Source of the DNA: Casuarius casuarius
Taxonomy: Eukaryota > Chordata > Aves > Casuariiformes > Casuariidae
Direction: 5' to 3'
Length of the DNA: 64,000 bases
Assembly: GCA_003342895.1 (NCBI GenBank)
Contig: PTFA01000041.1
Span: 5,311,423-5,375,422 of the forward strand
Shown here: positions 1-14,897 of the stretch, one piece after another
How positions within the stretch are numbered: position 1 is the first letter of the stretch
Layout: the number at the start of each line of letters is the position of its first letter
Program-made: the position numbers and the translations under genes
The notes under the pieces: generated by a model
Databases searched by the model: none
What the model saw: only the letters and a program-made list of their open reading frames with translations
What the model was told of the DNA's origin: nothing

Positions 1-710
1 CCCTGGGGACGGGGACGGGGCGGCCGGGCCGGGGGCGTTGGTGGCCCGGGGGGTTAGTGCCCGCGGGGGGGAGTTGGTGGCCCGGGGGGGTTGGTGACCA
101 GGGGAGTTGGTGGCCGGGGAAAGTTGGTGGCCGGGGGAGTTGCTGGCCCGTGGGAGTTGCTGGCCCAGGGGGGTTGGTGCCTGGGGGAAGTTGGTGGCCA
201 GGGGGGGCTGATGGCCAGGGGGTTTGGTGGCCAGGAGGAGTTGGTGGCCTGGAGGGTTTGGTGGCCAGGGGGGAGTTGGTGGACAGGGGGTTAGTGGCCG
301 CAGGGGAGGGGGTTTGGTGGCCAGGGGAAATTCATGGCCAGGGCTGTTGGTGCCCCAGGGGTTTGGTGACCGGGGGGAGTTGGTGGCTCGGTGGGGTTGG
401 TGGCTGGAGGAGGTTGGTGGCCAGGGGTTAGCTGGGGGCCAAGGGTGTTGGTGCCCCAGGGGTTTGGTGGCTAAGGGGAGTGGTTGGTGGCTGGAGGTGC
501 TGGTGGACCGGGGATTCGGTGGTCTGGAGATTTGGTGACTGGGGGGGGGTTTGGTGGCCTGGACTTGATGGCCGGGGGGAGAGGGGGTTGGTGGCCGAGG
601 GATTTTGGTGATCAGGAGGAGTTTGGCGTCCCGGGTCGTTGATGGGTGGCCACAGGGGTTTGGTGGCTGGGGAGGGGGCGGTTGGTGGCCTGGGGGGGGC
701 TGGTGCCTGT
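1..710. repeat. G-rich minisatellite, unit about 16-18 bp
   Basis: Roughly 35-40 imperfect copies of a unit close to GTTGGTGGCCAGGGGG run from the left edge to about 700. Unit length wobbles between 16 and 18 bp through changes in the G run. The period is not a multiple of three, so open frames across it (Gly/Val/Trp-rich) are by-products. The plus strand is strongly G-rich. The first 40 bases (GGGGACGGGGACGGGG at 5-20, then further G runs) fit a G-quadruplex pattern. The array may continue left of the window. Confidence 0.85.
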
Positions 711-3143
711 CAGGGAGATCAGGCAGGGAGTGCTAGCAAAGAGCAGAGGCGCAGCTATCAGGGCTTGGAGCACCGTGGTGGCATGTGACAACAGTGGGAC
801 CCAGGCAGCATTTCCCCCCTCCTGTGGGTGGTCAGCACAAGGCTGGTTGGTGAAATAAGATGTGAGCACTCTTGGGTCACATACCCGCTTCTGTATAGGC
901 AGATACACAGGCCAAGGCCATCACCGTGGGGCAGAACGTGTAGCACAAAGGCCTCTTCCTTTGCTTCGCCCTGTCCCTTGGCTGTGGATGTGCCAGTTCC
1001 TGATGCCGAGCTGGCACAAAGAACTGCGAAATCCTCAGCCCTCACCCCCAGTTTGTCTGCACAGAGGAAGAGCAGGCCCAGCTTGCTTTCTCTTTTTCAG
1101 GGAGCTAGCTACCTGCTACAACTCTTCTTCAAAAATATGGCTACAAACAAGCTAGGATGTTAAATCACAGAGGATGTGTGTTGCTGGAAACAGAAGCTCT
1201 CCCTTCTGATGTTTTGGGAAAGCCACCATACACACACAAAACCAGATGGTCTTCGTGGACCTTTGGGTTTCTGTTAATGCAACAGAACCAACACAGTGCT
1301 ACAGGAGAAAACTGATGCATCATCAGTAACATCAGCATCAATAAAATTGCTGAGTAACTTCCTGCCCAAAGCCATCAGAAGTCAAAAGGTTTTACAAGTA
1401 TCACTCACAGATTTCATGGACATGGATTTCACTGAGGACAATGGAGTTGCACAGTTCATTGGACATGTAATAAGGCCTGACAACATGTTTCTCTGGGTTA
1501 TAAATGGTGGAAGAATTCAAATTAACTGCAGAGTAAAGGCAGAGTTTGGTGGACAGGGAAAAATGGCAAGGAAAAAATGCTTTTATATTTTCCTTAACTG
1601 ACCTTGTTTAGGGTACCACAAATATGAAGTTAAAGTAAGCTTTACAGGATATAGCATTGATGTCCTTCTACCACTACACACAGCACCTTAGCACTTGTCC
1701 TCTGATGCTTCCAACCCTGCTGGGCATGATGACGGGACTCACTTGTCCCAGAATAGCCCTTGTCCCCGCTGGCTGTTCACTTCCTGAGGACCCACAACCA
1801 CATCTCTAGTATGTATATGAATTTCAAACCTGGTACAAATGGCAAAAGAGTCTACCGTTTAGTAGGACCACAGCCAAGGGGCAGAATTAATGGTATTCTT
1901 AAGACAGTGAAGGTGACACTACTGCCCAGTTAAGTCAATGGTAATTTGAGAATGGCACCCCTTTGCATGCTAATTAGCAGTTTCAAATTAAGAAAGGAGA
2001 GGAGGCAGTTAATACTGGTTTGGTCACGTATGGGTTTCTGGGCCAATTCCATTGAAATCTGTAGAATTTTTCCCACAGATTGCAATTTTGGAAAGCTTTA
2101 GACGCTCACATGATCGCAGATGACACAGTCCACCCACTGACCTAGAAAATTATGCTTTGTTTAGATAATCATACTTTGCTAATTTTTTTCCACTACCAGT
2201 CTGAATTGATCTGAAGGAGTAATATAGATCAGGCTCTGAATGCTGTATGAAGAACAATATGTGTGCCCATTAAAGCAGGTAGCAAGCACACCTGCCGCGT
2301 GGTAATATTTTATCATCTCCACAATGTTTCACTTCTGCAGTACTGGAAGGTGGTATACAGGAGCTCAGAAAGGCAGAAATGAAATAAAACTGGAGTAAAC
2401 AGCTCATGTCTGAAACAGCAGAACACACTACACATTTTTATGGTCATAGCTTATCAAATTTATTATTGGAAAATGTTGAAAATTTCCATTAACCTGCTAC
2501 TTTTGTACTTTCTAGTTGATCATAAAAGCTGTTGGGAACATACCAAGAGAATAAAAGAGTTACCATCCTTGGTTTAACAGACATCATCTGAGAAACCTGC
2601 AGAAACAGCTATAAAAATGTGAATTCAACAGAGACTCTACCAAGCAACTCTGTCTGTAGTAAGTAATTTTAGGGTGGCAGCATAGATTTTGTAACATTGA
2701 ACGTGTTATTTCGGTTGTCCTTTGCATTTATCTACTGAAACATAATGTTGCATATCAGTAACTGTATCTATTAATAGTAAGTTTTACAGCACTGTGGTAC
2801 AGTTGCCAGTCAACAGCAATTATTTCATTGTTCAGACACTGCTACAGGTTTTTCATGTTTTTCTGTGATTTAATTCTTGCTCTCACTGTCTTTAGCAAGT
2901 TTCTTGGCACTTTTCCCAGCCTTTTTAATAGTCTCCTGGAAAATAACATAAAAACAGTTTAGAAAGGAATATTAACAGTTTTTCTATTAAACGTTTAAAG
3001 TGGGAAAACTTAGTAGTGAACTAAAAAGAAAACAAGTTTGTCCTGAGATCTGATTTAAAGCTAAAATTTAAAGGCTCTTGCATGAATAGTGATCACACTA
3101 AAGCAAACAAGGTCCCTTGAGATTTCACTTCTTTTTTGACTAG

Positions 3144-3170
3144 ACACACACACATGCACACACACACACG
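3144..3170. repeat. CA dinucleotide microsatellite
   Basis: Two short (AC)n blocks interrupted by ATGC. Simple repeat. Confidence 0.85.
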
Positions 3171-5189
3171 CTATACATACAGAGTTTTGAAAAAATCTCT
3201 AATGGAATTTAGCAAGGATAGTGTTTATTGATGTCATATAAGGAAGAATGAGCTTTAACAAACAAAAGTAACAAGTCTGTGAGAGTGTCCAAGGTCTAAT
3301 TATATAAGATAAATCAAGTATAAAACAATATTATGAGAGATTATGAGAAAAGGATTATACTAATCAGGCAAAAAATTGGCAAGAGTTGCTGGTTTAGAAA
3401 ATTACAAGTACTTTCCATGTACTTAATTAGAAGATACCATGTTGCGGTATGGGTGGCATAAATATAGTCTTGGGTGTTGAGGTTTTCAGGGCTAATATAC
3501 CCTAGAACTTGGTGATCTGTTTATTAACTGGTAAATTGTTGGAACATTTCCCTTTTGAGGCAATTATCTCTCTGGCAGAAAGAAGCAGGTGATAGCATGT
3601 GGGATGGAGAGAACCAGAGCTTATGATTACTAATGATTAACTTTACAGTTCTGTTTAAAACGGCCACCAGGTTGAGACCTCTTCTGCAAACACTACAAAC
3701 ATATGCAGAGCGGGACTCTTGCCCCAAAGAGATTCACTTATTGCAACCCAATGCAGATTACCAAAAGTAGGATTTATCTGAATGTCAAAGGTATGCCAGC
3801 AGTGGGATGTTGCTGATTTCTAGGACTATTTCACAGTTTATTCTGCATTTATACTCTATATTGAAGAATTATGTGTGCAGAATTAGTAGCCTCTGTATGG
3901 GTTACAGATATTCCCTGGTCTAACAAGAAAACATAAATTTAATTTCCAGTATGTTTGAAGCTCATGCAATTTTAATTATAGATTTTTTTTTTTTTTTAAC
4001 CTAAGCAGAGTTAATTCGGAACTGTGGAAAGACCAGTGTCAAACTGAAGTGCTGTAGCATTCCTCAAAGAATCAGTGTTGAAAAAAAGTTATCTAAATTA
4101 TCTGGAAGTCAAAGTCAAAAAAAAAGTTCGGGTAGCTAAGTTATATGATACAGGAAAAAAAAAAAAACCCTAAACTTTAGCGTCTGGTGTGAGTTCAAAG
4201 TGCTATTTTCAAAAATGACTTACGGAATACTACAAAACACTACTAAGTTTTGATGTTTAAGATACTGACCTGTCTTATCTCTCCTCCTGCCCAATTATTA
4301 GGTAAAACTTTAACTTTTTACATTTACTTCTTACTCTGAATCTCTAAAATTATAAAATTAAATATACATGTCACTATTTGGAGATCTGTCTATGGATAAT
4401 TTTTTAATTACAGGAGTGGGTTGACATCTCTGTCTTTATACTTTGTGATTTTTTTTTCCAAATACTTATGCTATGTCCACAAAGGAACAAGGGAATAGTT
4501 TCTAAAATCTTGTTTTATGCATGAGACAATCATTAAGGCTTGTTAGGTAATTGTGGCTGCATCTGGCCTGGAAAAAATGAGGTTGGATAAAAAATTATTT
4601 TCTACAACTTTGCAAAAGAGGCTGGGATTTGGAGAATGGGAAGTCCTCAAAGCACTAAAAAAAGAAAAATCACAAAAAAGGCATGTATTAATGTCAGACT
4701 TAGGAGATTCAGACACACAGAGTTTTGGAAGACAAGAACTTTGAGTGTAATAACTTTCTTTGAGTGGAATCAGCAAAGAAATAAATTATAGCAAAGAAGA
4801 ATCCCCAGTTTTGAGGAAAAGCCACAAGACTGTTGACCTTTCTCAGTACTCCAGTCTGTGCCTCAGGCGTGTCCAGGTAATGAAAAGATGGTTAGGATTA
4901 GAAAATAAGTATAGGTGAATTTGCTACTTTTTTGTCTGGATCCATACTGATCTTATGCTACTTCTAAAAAGAATTATATAAAAGTGTATTTGATAGTTTT
5001 CTTACTAAGTTTCTGGTAGTTTTCAGCCATCATAAAATGGTCTAAACTGAAGTGTTTTCTTTAAGATATAGCAAGTAATCCTTGCATTGTACTGAGAATG
5101 GTGAAGGCCTGAGCTAGAATATTGAGTCTATTTTTGGTGTGGACACTTGGATATAATCCACCAGAAGGGAAGTAGAATGGTTAGAAGTC

Positions 5190-5207
5190 AAAAAAAAAAA
5201 AAAAAAA
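5190..5207. repeat. A homopolymer, 18 bases
   Basis: An uninterrupted run of 18 A. No retroposed body with target-site duplication was recognised beside it. Confidence 0.9.
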
Positions 5208-8200
5208 GATTATCTGCACAGAAAGTGTGAAGATACCAGGGGTCTAGAGGGGGACATTGCTGGGAGATATGAGAACAATTTTTGCATATGCTCAGGGTGC
5301 TGCAGACCCAAGGGAAATACTGTGTTCTCCATATCCACTGGCATTAGAACAGAAGTAATGGTCTTAAATTGTAAGAGAGGTTATACTATGAAAAGATTTT
5401 CAATGATAAAGGTAGTGATGCATTATGGAGGCTGCAGAGTCTCAGTTATTGAAGATCTGGTGGACAGACCAGAAGACCTCAAGCCCTCTTCTGGTCCTGT
5501 GTGCTCTGCGATAAAAATATTTTGTTTGGTTTAAGAAGAGATGCAATTGTTATATATGCCAGCTGTGTAATAAGGTAAAACAATTTACAGAAAACTTGAA
5601 TATCATAACTGATTCAGAGAAGTTTTGGAGGTAAATAGGTACTATAGCTACAGAACTATGAATAGTAATAGGGAAACTATGCATGCGGCTAGCTTTACCA
5701 AGCACCAAAGGGTTGAGTAAGACACATTCAGTGTCTCCATGGCCAGAAGAGAAAAAGGATAAAAGCACATACATGTATATGTTATAATGAACTTGTAATG
5801 TATATAAAAGATAACTTAAGTTGCAAAATCAAGCATTTGACAGTAAAGAAATGCCAGGTTTAAGGTGAAATATGCAATCTTAACTCTGCTACCTTGTGCA
5901 TCCAGGCACTGCTGTGGGAATGACAGGGATCCAGCAACTAAGGAGAGAAGGATAGTACTGTAATAAATATAAACAAAGCAGAAAACCTAACCTAGCGTTA
6001 AGCCTGGCATTAACAGACCAAATACTCTTTCTGACTGTTTGACTTTGTGGCCCCAGTAATATATCCTTTTGCTACTGAAGCCACAGTAGTGACTACGTTA
6101 GCTGCTGAAAGCAGGGCAGAAAAGGCGACGGCACCTATCCGAGGGAAGCAGCATGCTAGTGCATTTGCTTTGGGGATATGAGCTCGGTTTTCCAGAATGT
6201 CCACGTTCAGTTATGGTTTCAGCAAGCTGACTATATCTTTCCAGAGGAATGCAAAAGAAAGAAGGGGAATAGTGACTGTCAGCAGCTTAGATCAGAAAAT
6301 CTGAATGGAATTTCACAGGACAAAGAAAAGGACTTTTATAGATTAGGATTTTTATCCCTTTCCAAAGGGCAGCTCCAAAGATTCAGTCATGAGAGTTTCT
6401 CAACAACTACAAAACTAAAAAAAAAATGCAATATTTTTCAGCATGGAAAATACTAGGCAGTCTAGCTAGAGGGGTCATTGCTGCCTCTCCCTATAATATT
6501 GAGCACAAACATATAAACATATCATTAGGAGAGGTAAGTTATTAACAACTTTTCAGTTATCCAGCTATTATCATTAAAACCTGTGAAAATAAAACTCTTA
6601 AAATAGTAAAACTTTGAGGATTTATGTTATGAACACCACAAGAAATCAAGATGAATGCGGCTAGTTTACCAAAGACTAAAATACTGGGTACTTGCAGAAG
6701 AAATGATTTTAAGGCCCTAGGATGTTCACCTTCATTTGTTTTAAGGATTTAAAAAATTTGGTGCTTTCATAAAAATATAAAAAGTTACTCAATCTTTAGG
6801 GATTTTCATTTACAAAAGCTACTTGGAGACATTTTGTCTCTGCTGAGAATTTAGTGCATGTTTTCGCTCTCCTTTCCTTCTTTCTGGTTGTCCAGAAGTT
6901 TACTCATTGCTTTTTCTTCCAGCTTTTCAGTTATCGATAAAGTTCCTGGCAGAGATTTCCAAACTCTGAAACACAGAAGCCTAGGATAGGCTTCTAGCAA
7001 CTAAAAAGGCTTATGGAGACTTCTCCCTGACTTCTGGGGCTTTGCAGCAGCCGCGAGGGCCTTATCTGCCCTACTCAAATAATGAATAAACAATATCAGA
7101 ACAGACCTGCAGTACTGGCCTCTGTCACATGCTTGCCAGAGCTGGAACTAATTCCGATCCTGTCAGAGGAACACTTTTTCTGAATAAGATCTATGCCAAA
7201 TTATTTGCCCACAATCAGGTTTTTATCTAACGATGAGCTTTCCTGACAAAATACCTTCCTGTGACATGAAGAGGAACACCCACGTATGTCAGTCCAAAGG
7301 CCCGTCAAAACATAACAGTACATATTTTCCAGGATACAAACTATTTATGTGGTTTATAAACATATTAAGAATTTATTTCTCAGCTGGCTTTCCTCTGTAG
7401 GGATCCCTGCTTAATTCCTTGCTCTATTCTCTTCCTTTTTGGACTGAAAGGAGAGCGATAGCATCACGGCATTCAATAATAAATTATCTTGATAATTACA
7501 GGAAAGCGATGATAGGGTAATGAAAGGCAATACATCTTTTCCTCAGCTTCTCCCTGTGTCGGCAGCAAATAGCGAGGGCTGCATGGGGTACTGAATATTG
7601 TAGCAGAGACTTTCCGATTTGCGCAGGAATTTTGAGGACTATAGATACAGCCATACACTTGGAATACATTCAGCTCAGTTACTCATTTGGTTAAATGCGC
7701 TGCTTTGGCTGCTCATGCTGAAAACACACACAACCACTCCTGCGCAAATATTTGCTCCCGAGCAAAGTTCTGCGGCACTTGCAGCATTCATCCTCCCGCG
7801 TATACACCAGGAAACAAGTGTGGACGCGTAAAGGACTGTCAAAGAATGAATTACCCAGGACCTTGTGGGGACCGTGACCAGGACACGGGCTGTCACCTTC
7901 AATGCTGCTGCAAAACAGCTCTCTGATGGCTTCCAGAAAAGTTCCTGAAATGCACCAGGGCCGATTTCAGTGCTACTGAGCATCTGTAGTTCTCTTTGAA
8001 GAGGAATGGGGGGAAAGCAGATGGCTTTGGAGATTTTGACACCGCTTTTAAAATAGTTCTTGGGTTACTTAGGGAAGAGGGGAAAAAAGAATCCGAGGCA
8101 GGTGACATGTGACCTGCTTCATTCTCTGCTTTCTCTCATGTTCTTTTCATGATCCTCAAAAGCCTCTCTTCTCCTCTTTCTCTATTTTATTCTCTTTTAT

Positions 8201-11200
8201 GCACCCATTCCCACCTCTCCTTTCATCTCACATCCTTTTATCACCTTCCCTTCCTCTTGGCTTCCTTAACTATACTTGCAGCTGCTGAAAGCAGTAAAAA
8301 AAAAAAAAATCAAATCAAATAGGAGAAACCCCATGAGCTAAAAAAATTGTCATATACTGCCAATACTCCATTTTAGACAAGACTGAAAAGAAGATGGCAA
8401 TAAATGAGTAAGTTTTCTACAATTCAGTGTAGTGTTTTGTAGTATAAGAATCTACTTTAATTCTTTACCGGAAAAGCCCCCAATATTTGAAAAGTTGCTC
8501 AGCTAGGATTTAAAATCTGTAATCTAAAGCAAGTATTCTTCAACACAGGGCCGACTACCCTTGGTACATGGACACACCAATATCATCTAGGAGCAGCTTG
8601 CAAGATGAGCTGAAATCAGTGGGAATGATATCACTTCATAAGATAATTTTTTGCTTTCTTATCTGTTGCTGACTACTCTAATGAATGGACTACAGCTCGC
8701 CACAGAAATTGCTCTGGGTAGAGCAGCAGTGGAGCAGTTTGTGAGCCACTGCGCAATACCAAAAACAAAAGTCTTCACTCAGGTCTCATCTTGTTTCACT
8801 GAGCAAGAAAACATCCTCCACACTGGCACCTCAGGCACAGCACAGACATTTGGGCACTTAAGCAAGCATTCAGAAACCTATTTAATTTTACACAGTAAAA
8901 TTACAGAATCATATTCCTCCAGGAACATGCATGACCACAACTCCTGTTGCTTTCTGCAGGGACTGCATGGTTAGAGCTGAAAGCAGAATTTAGGCCAGAT
9001 TAACTCACACATCCAAAACAAAACAGCTAGATCAGACAGACCAGATTAGCTCTATTGATCTTCCTGCTCCTGGGGATTTACCAACTCAGAGTTCTTCTGA
9101 TTTGCCAGAAATTCTCTCTGCTGCCCCGTGCTAATCCAGCTGACACCGCATTTATAGTCCTTCTGACATCTGTTCTAGGACTTTGGTTTATCTAGTGCTT
9201 AATAATTATTCCTTCATATGGAGTTAGATGTGCATTGGATAAGTCTCAGCAATATTTTCTACAGTTTATTTTTCTCTTCTAAAAATAATTCAACTTTTTA
9301 CTAATAGATTGTTCAGACCTTAAATTATAGCTCAAGGTGACGAATCCAAGTGCAGTAAATCACTAACACAGGATGTTATTTAAAACAGAAAAACAGTGGA
9401 AATATAACATGAAATATTGGTATGCATGTGCATTATAACCTAAGAAACTGCAACCTTGGTCAAGGAGTGAAAAATTGCCACCACAGAAATTACAAATCCA
9501 CAACCTCACCTGAAAACCAGGGATGCTGACGAGAAGTTTAATTACAGATAGACTGCCAAAAGACTTTGATAATTAAAATCTACCAGGGTCAAAAACCTAT
9601 TTTCTATAAGGGAAAACTATTTCTCCTTAACCTCTTAAGCTGATAAAATAGTAGATAAAGATGATTCACTTGACACATGGTTTTTCAAATGCATTTTCTT
9701 CCTTGCAAGATTTATCAATAAACTGCTGAAGACTTCAGGCTTTATTTCTTACAGGATTCAATATCTACTCCAACTCACAGCATGAAATGAGAGCACACTG
9801 ATTGCTGGTTTCTCTATGTGTTTTTCACCCGAAATAAATTTTAAATGCTAAAACTACTGAACAGAGATGTGGACTAAGACCACGTTTTCCAGCTTTTACA
9901 GTTGCAAAGTACAGCTACTACAGTCACAGGTACACTGAAGCTGGAGAGAGACAGTTTACCCTGCCCAGATATTTCTTCACTTTTCTCCTGGAGGTTGCTG
10001 ACCTCACATCACAAATGGCCAAACTGCACAGTTTGAATCACTGTGCTTTAGATCACAGTGTGTGAGAGTAACCTGAAATGGCCAATTCACTTAAACATAG
10101 TGGCCTGTAAACAGTAGGGGTTCAAGAGCTGCTTTTTGCTGATACCTGGTCCTTGTCCACAGCAGCAGCATCCAGGGAGAGAGGTAGGACAGACAGTGCT
10201 GATGGGACCTGCTCGGGAGCTGCCTGCTTTCATGAGGCCCTATGCTATCAGTAAAGTCTGTCTGTTTTTATCTTCTAAGATAATTAACTTTGATATTTAG
10301 CCCTGCTCATTTTAGTAATGCTGGGAGGCCTTAGGCAGACAGGTAATCTGCTAGGCTAGAGCTTTTAATACAGGTTTGAACTGCATGATTCAGACAAAGG
10401 ATAAGGTGTTAAAAATGCTTTTGATTCATCTGTCCTAGTAGCCACATTTTTGGAAGCACTAAAAACTCACTACCTGCCAGACGTAGAGCTAAACCTGGTT
10501 TAGACAGAACAGGAATTCCTAGCAGATTTTGTTAGGGTATCCCTGACCTTATCCTGCCTGTTCTCTGCATTTTTTTCATTTTTTCTGGGTGAGTAACTGT
10601 AAGCAAATAATTGGACAATTTTTTATCTTTTTTCTACTAGCAATGTTCTATGAGAGGGTTACATTTTTTTTCCCAGCGTACTCATTTAAGGAAGGGACTC
10701 TCTCTGCATATTTTCACACGCTGAGGTATGCTTGGAACACCTATGAGGTATCAAAAAATAAATACAACTTATGATATGGCTTGCAGTAAGATTTACCATA
10801 TATATTTGAGGAATTTTTATGTAAAAAATGAGCTAAATGCTCTTAGTCCTGTTATTCAAGCTTTAAAATTCATGGAGAATCAGTTAATTTGAACACCTTT
10901 ACATGTGCATGGGCTGTCTTCCTTTTTTTTATTTCTCTTCTCTTTCTAGATGAGCAAAAGCATAAGAATAAGATAGGCAATGTGAATGCCCCTACATTAT
11001 GGGATTTATGACAATACTTAACCTCCTAATATTTGTTTTGAATTATTTGCCTGCCACAAGGCGCCCTGCTCAGCAGTATCAGTTTGGCAGCCTAGTAAAC
11101 TAATACCTTCACCAGAAAGCTGCGTGCCTGAAATAAATTTCTCTGAGAAATTCCAGTTCAAATTCTCCATCTTTGTTCAGACTTTTCTACCGATGCAGCT

Positions 11201-14200
11201 GATTTTTTTTTCAAATGAGAAACGGCTATGTGTAGATCTTTCCCTCGTTTTATACTTCCAGGCACCATGTTTTGCACCCTGCAATTATCAGAACTTGTTC
11301 CGCTCTTGTGGTGACTATGAACCTGGATTCTTGAAGATCATCATAAAACTGTTTCATACATTCTGCTCAGCTTTGTATTCATGGCATCTTCTTGCATTCT
11401 TAATTCTTACACAATGAGTATGTTTTCTGCCTTTTAGATGTCTTAAACTTTTAGGATATTATGACTTTCCATAACTTTTCTGGTTTCATATTTCTCTGTT
11501 TCATCAGAGCTTACTTTCATCTATTTCCTTTAACTTCTTGAAGATTTTCTGAATTTGCTTATGTAATATTGATATTTCTTCCTTTTTCTATTTCTGCATT
11601 TCCTCTTTGCTTATACTGAGCCACGATATCTTCAGTAATTCACAGCTGCTTACTAAAATATCTTTTCATCCCGCATGCATACACGCGCACAGCTGAGGGA
11701 TAGGAAGGCTGTGTACGTGAAGCACACCAGGCAGACTCCTTTCCTTAATGCTGCCTCTCTGGTCTTCCCGTCCCTATCACAATTCCTCTTTCTGTTCACT
11801 TGCCTTAATGCAGCCTTTCCTCCTTTGTCAGTCTGCTCCTCTCAAAGTGTTTCTCGCTACTCATCACCACAGCTGAGGAATGCTCCTTCCCGCAAGGAGC
11901 CACGGTCTTCTGTGGTCTCCTGGAACGTCTTCAGATGATGCAGAAAACGTAAAGCTACCCTTTAATCATGGTGCCCACAGAAGTGGCATGAAACGGGGCA
12001 GCCAAATGCAAGTTGCACAAGTGGGACCAAGAAGAATTTGACCCGAGGATCTGTAAGTACAGAAGGATAAATACTGCCTCAGTTGCCAGTGTAATCAGGA
12101 GACTTCTCACCAACTCTAGTGGGACTAATTGCAGAGCACAATCTTAGTGTGTGGGAGGCTGGAAGTAATTTTAGTGATGGTGAAAGGTGCCAGACTTATC
12201 AGACACGGAAGCTGTTTCTTCAGATTTCTCCTGTGTGGTAGTTTATACCTACACTAACACAGTGTAAAACACCACTGCTGGTTTGACTAGGGAGTTTTGA
12301 TTTAATAACCTTTAGCACCTGTTTTGCAGGGTTAAATGACTAGGCAAACTCCTTTTTATTCACAGAACAGGTACTGTAGAGGCAAAAGTATCAACAGCAT
12401 AATTTTGCTAGTGTCTGTCCATTCTGCTGTGCAGTCAGCACCTCCATGTAAGCAGAATTATCCAACATATCTTTAGTACTGCGACTAAAGAAATTAACAC
12501 ACTTCCTCATGCATCTAAACTGGGAATCTATTAACTCTGTTCCTGGAGGACACAGCACAAACACGTTCAGCATCGTACAGTCTGGCAAAATACTTCGTCA
12601 GACAGATACATGTTCTTCAGTATTTATGGACTCTGGAAACACATAGGAAAAATGCATATTGTACTATCTTACTAACTAGAGACATGGCAGTTATTTAAAA
12701 CTCTACTTATTTCTTGGTTTGCCCCATAGTAACTATTTTAACAATTGCAGCTAAATCCTAAACTAAATCAATGAAATGCCGCTCTATGGACATTGCTGAA
12801 GTGCAGGAGGAGGAGACATTGTTATTAAGCCATGTAGCTTCCACCAGCCACACCACGACAACCTGTCTTTGCCTCTATCTGGGATTCTCAAAGCTTTGCT
12901 TATGTGAAATATAAGAAATTTCAGAGAGTTATTTCATCAATCATAGCAGACAGCGTTGGTGGTCTTTTTAAGTAAAGGTATGTCCAGAACAAAGCCTTCA
13001 GTCCAAACGGCCTTGACTTATAAAAGAGCTTGAATAGTAATACAAACTTCCCATCTGAGCTTTGTTATCTACAATGGAAAGAAATGGCAATTGGCCATTG
13101 TATGCCTGATCTACCTTCACACTGCAGGAAAATTTGGCTCACTGTCACCAAGTCATGAGGCTCAGGCTCATATTTCTATTTGAGTATCTGCTCTGAAGAT
13201 TACACTGCCTAGCAAGGAATAACTGCAACACATCCAGGTAGTCCTGCCCTTGCTGCAGGGTAGAAGTTCCTCTCCAGCCCAAGCCCTTTGCTCCCAGAGC
13301 CACCTGGTAATCCCTTTCACACTTCCAACTTCCACCAGCCTCAGACTTTCCAAAACAGTCAATTTCCAGAACTTTTTCCCTGTTTTATTCTCACCTGATG
13401 GTGAAAGAGACCTAGTAAAGCCCACGTCTCCTTGGGAAAATACCACAGTACACCCCCCTGGTGTGTATATTTTATCAAATATCAGTATTTTATCTCAAGT
13501 ATCTCCTTCTTTCCTGCAGTCGAGAGAAAACTGTGATCTCTGAGGCTGACAGGACCACTTTTCTCCTTCTTGACAATTGTCTCTCTGGCAAAAGCTCTTC
13601 TTTCTTCCAAAAGCAACATAAACACAGATCTTGCCCTCCCCTTGCACCTTCTACCTTCTAGTTGCCTCTCCACCTATCCCTTGCACTGGACCAATTTCCC
13701 CTCTGACTGTGAAAATATCTGCAATAAAGTAGGTTGAACTTGAAGAGGAGCTTCAACCCCACTTGGTGATCAGCAGTTTCCATTATGTATGTTGCCACCC
13801 AAAATAGAGACAGATATAAAAGGATGAGTTTCCTCAGTACGATTTTGTGATGTCTGATGTGTCTAACAGAAAGACCATGAAGCCGAGAGACCAAGCAATC
13901 AGGAACATCAAAATGTGGACGTAGCCTGGATACATGGCCTGAGAGAAAGCCTCACAAATAGGCTTGAGTGAGCCTGAAAAAGGATTTAGGTCTGTGAAAC
14001 TGCTGCTGCTTAAGATCTACCCTATACTAATGGAAACAAGACTTTGATTATAAATAAACAGGACTGTGCCACAGACACACCTGATTTCATCACCAGCTTC
14101 TCAGTCAACCATGGAATAACCCACAGCACTGAATTTAGCTGTTCAGGTCAGCCAGAAGGGTCCAGCAATTAAAAAAAAAAAAAGCATAATTATAGATATC

Positions 14201-14844
14201 TTTGCAAATAGTAAATAGCCTAAGCAGTAACCGGAATTCAGGCAGCTTTCAGGTTAATTTAGAAGAGGAATAACTACTTTACTCAGCGCCTTTTTGAATC
14301 CAAGTAGAGCTGGCATCAGAGAAAAAAACTCGGCTCTGGAAGCCAAGGGCAGAGAAACAATGCAAGGAACAAAACGAGAGCTACCTTGCAAATGGCAAGT
14401 TTCGGCTTGCTTCTAAGCACAGTAATAAGAAAGCAGAGTGATTCACTCTGGCAAAGTTTTGCAGCTTGAGGAGCCTGAAATAATACTGACCAGCACAAGC
14501 AGTGCCTGCGACTGATCTCAGAGGGAGGTGGTCAGAGGCCACCGGAGAGAAACAAGAAGATGTGGGGAAGGTCTGTGATGGAAATGGAAAGTCCATTTTC
14601 AACAAAGTTTAGGGAAAGATGGCAGCATGCTGGGGAGGAGGAAGGAGAGGTAATAGCAATGGCATTACAACCTCATAAAAATAAAATTGAGTAATCGTGA
14701 GTTGTTCTATGAAAGGAAACCATTCTGCTCTTTCACAATGGGCTGCAAGATTGCTGCTCATTTGTGCTGTACCACACCGGGTTTTGGAGGATTTCTCAAG
14801 CTACCTTACAGAGTCTTCATTTTTGTGAACTGTTGAGAGAAAAT

Positions 14845-14897
14845 GTATTTTAGAGATGGGTAAGAAAGGTTAAGTGACTTACTGGGGACAGAGCGAA
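14845..14897 (+). repeat. MIR-like SINE core remnant
   Basis: The stretch ATTTTAGAGATGGGTAAG followed by AAGGTTAAGTGACTTAC resembles the conserved MIR core (ATTTTACAGATGAGGAAACTGAGGC, then AGGTTAAGTGACTTGCCC), ending in GGGGACAGAG and an A run. This is a short diverged fragment; identification is from memory of the family consensus. Confidence 0.5.

Larger units (their letters stand above)
711..14844. other. Non-coding stretch, no gene recognised
   Basis: About 14 kb of ordinary AT-rich DNA. It contains a CA microsatellite (3144-3170), homopolymer runs (T at 3981-3996, A at 4156-4167 and 5190-5207), and many short open frames, none longer than about 110 codons and none with a recognisable motif. 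No splice-consistent chain of exons was found. Confidence 0.6.

Noticed and set aside
57..538. Gly/Trp/Val-rich open frames at the left edge
   Set aside because: They are translations of the 16-18 bp minisatellite. The unit is not a multiple of three, so the frame shifts between units.
1296..1601. Open frame of 101 codons on the plus strand with a protein-like composition
   Set aside because: No recognisable motif, no splice partner and no codon evidence that I can judge. Kept out of the features.
10039..10060. Hairpin CACTGTG/CACAGTG
   Set aside because: A 7-bp stem in 64 kb is expected by chance.
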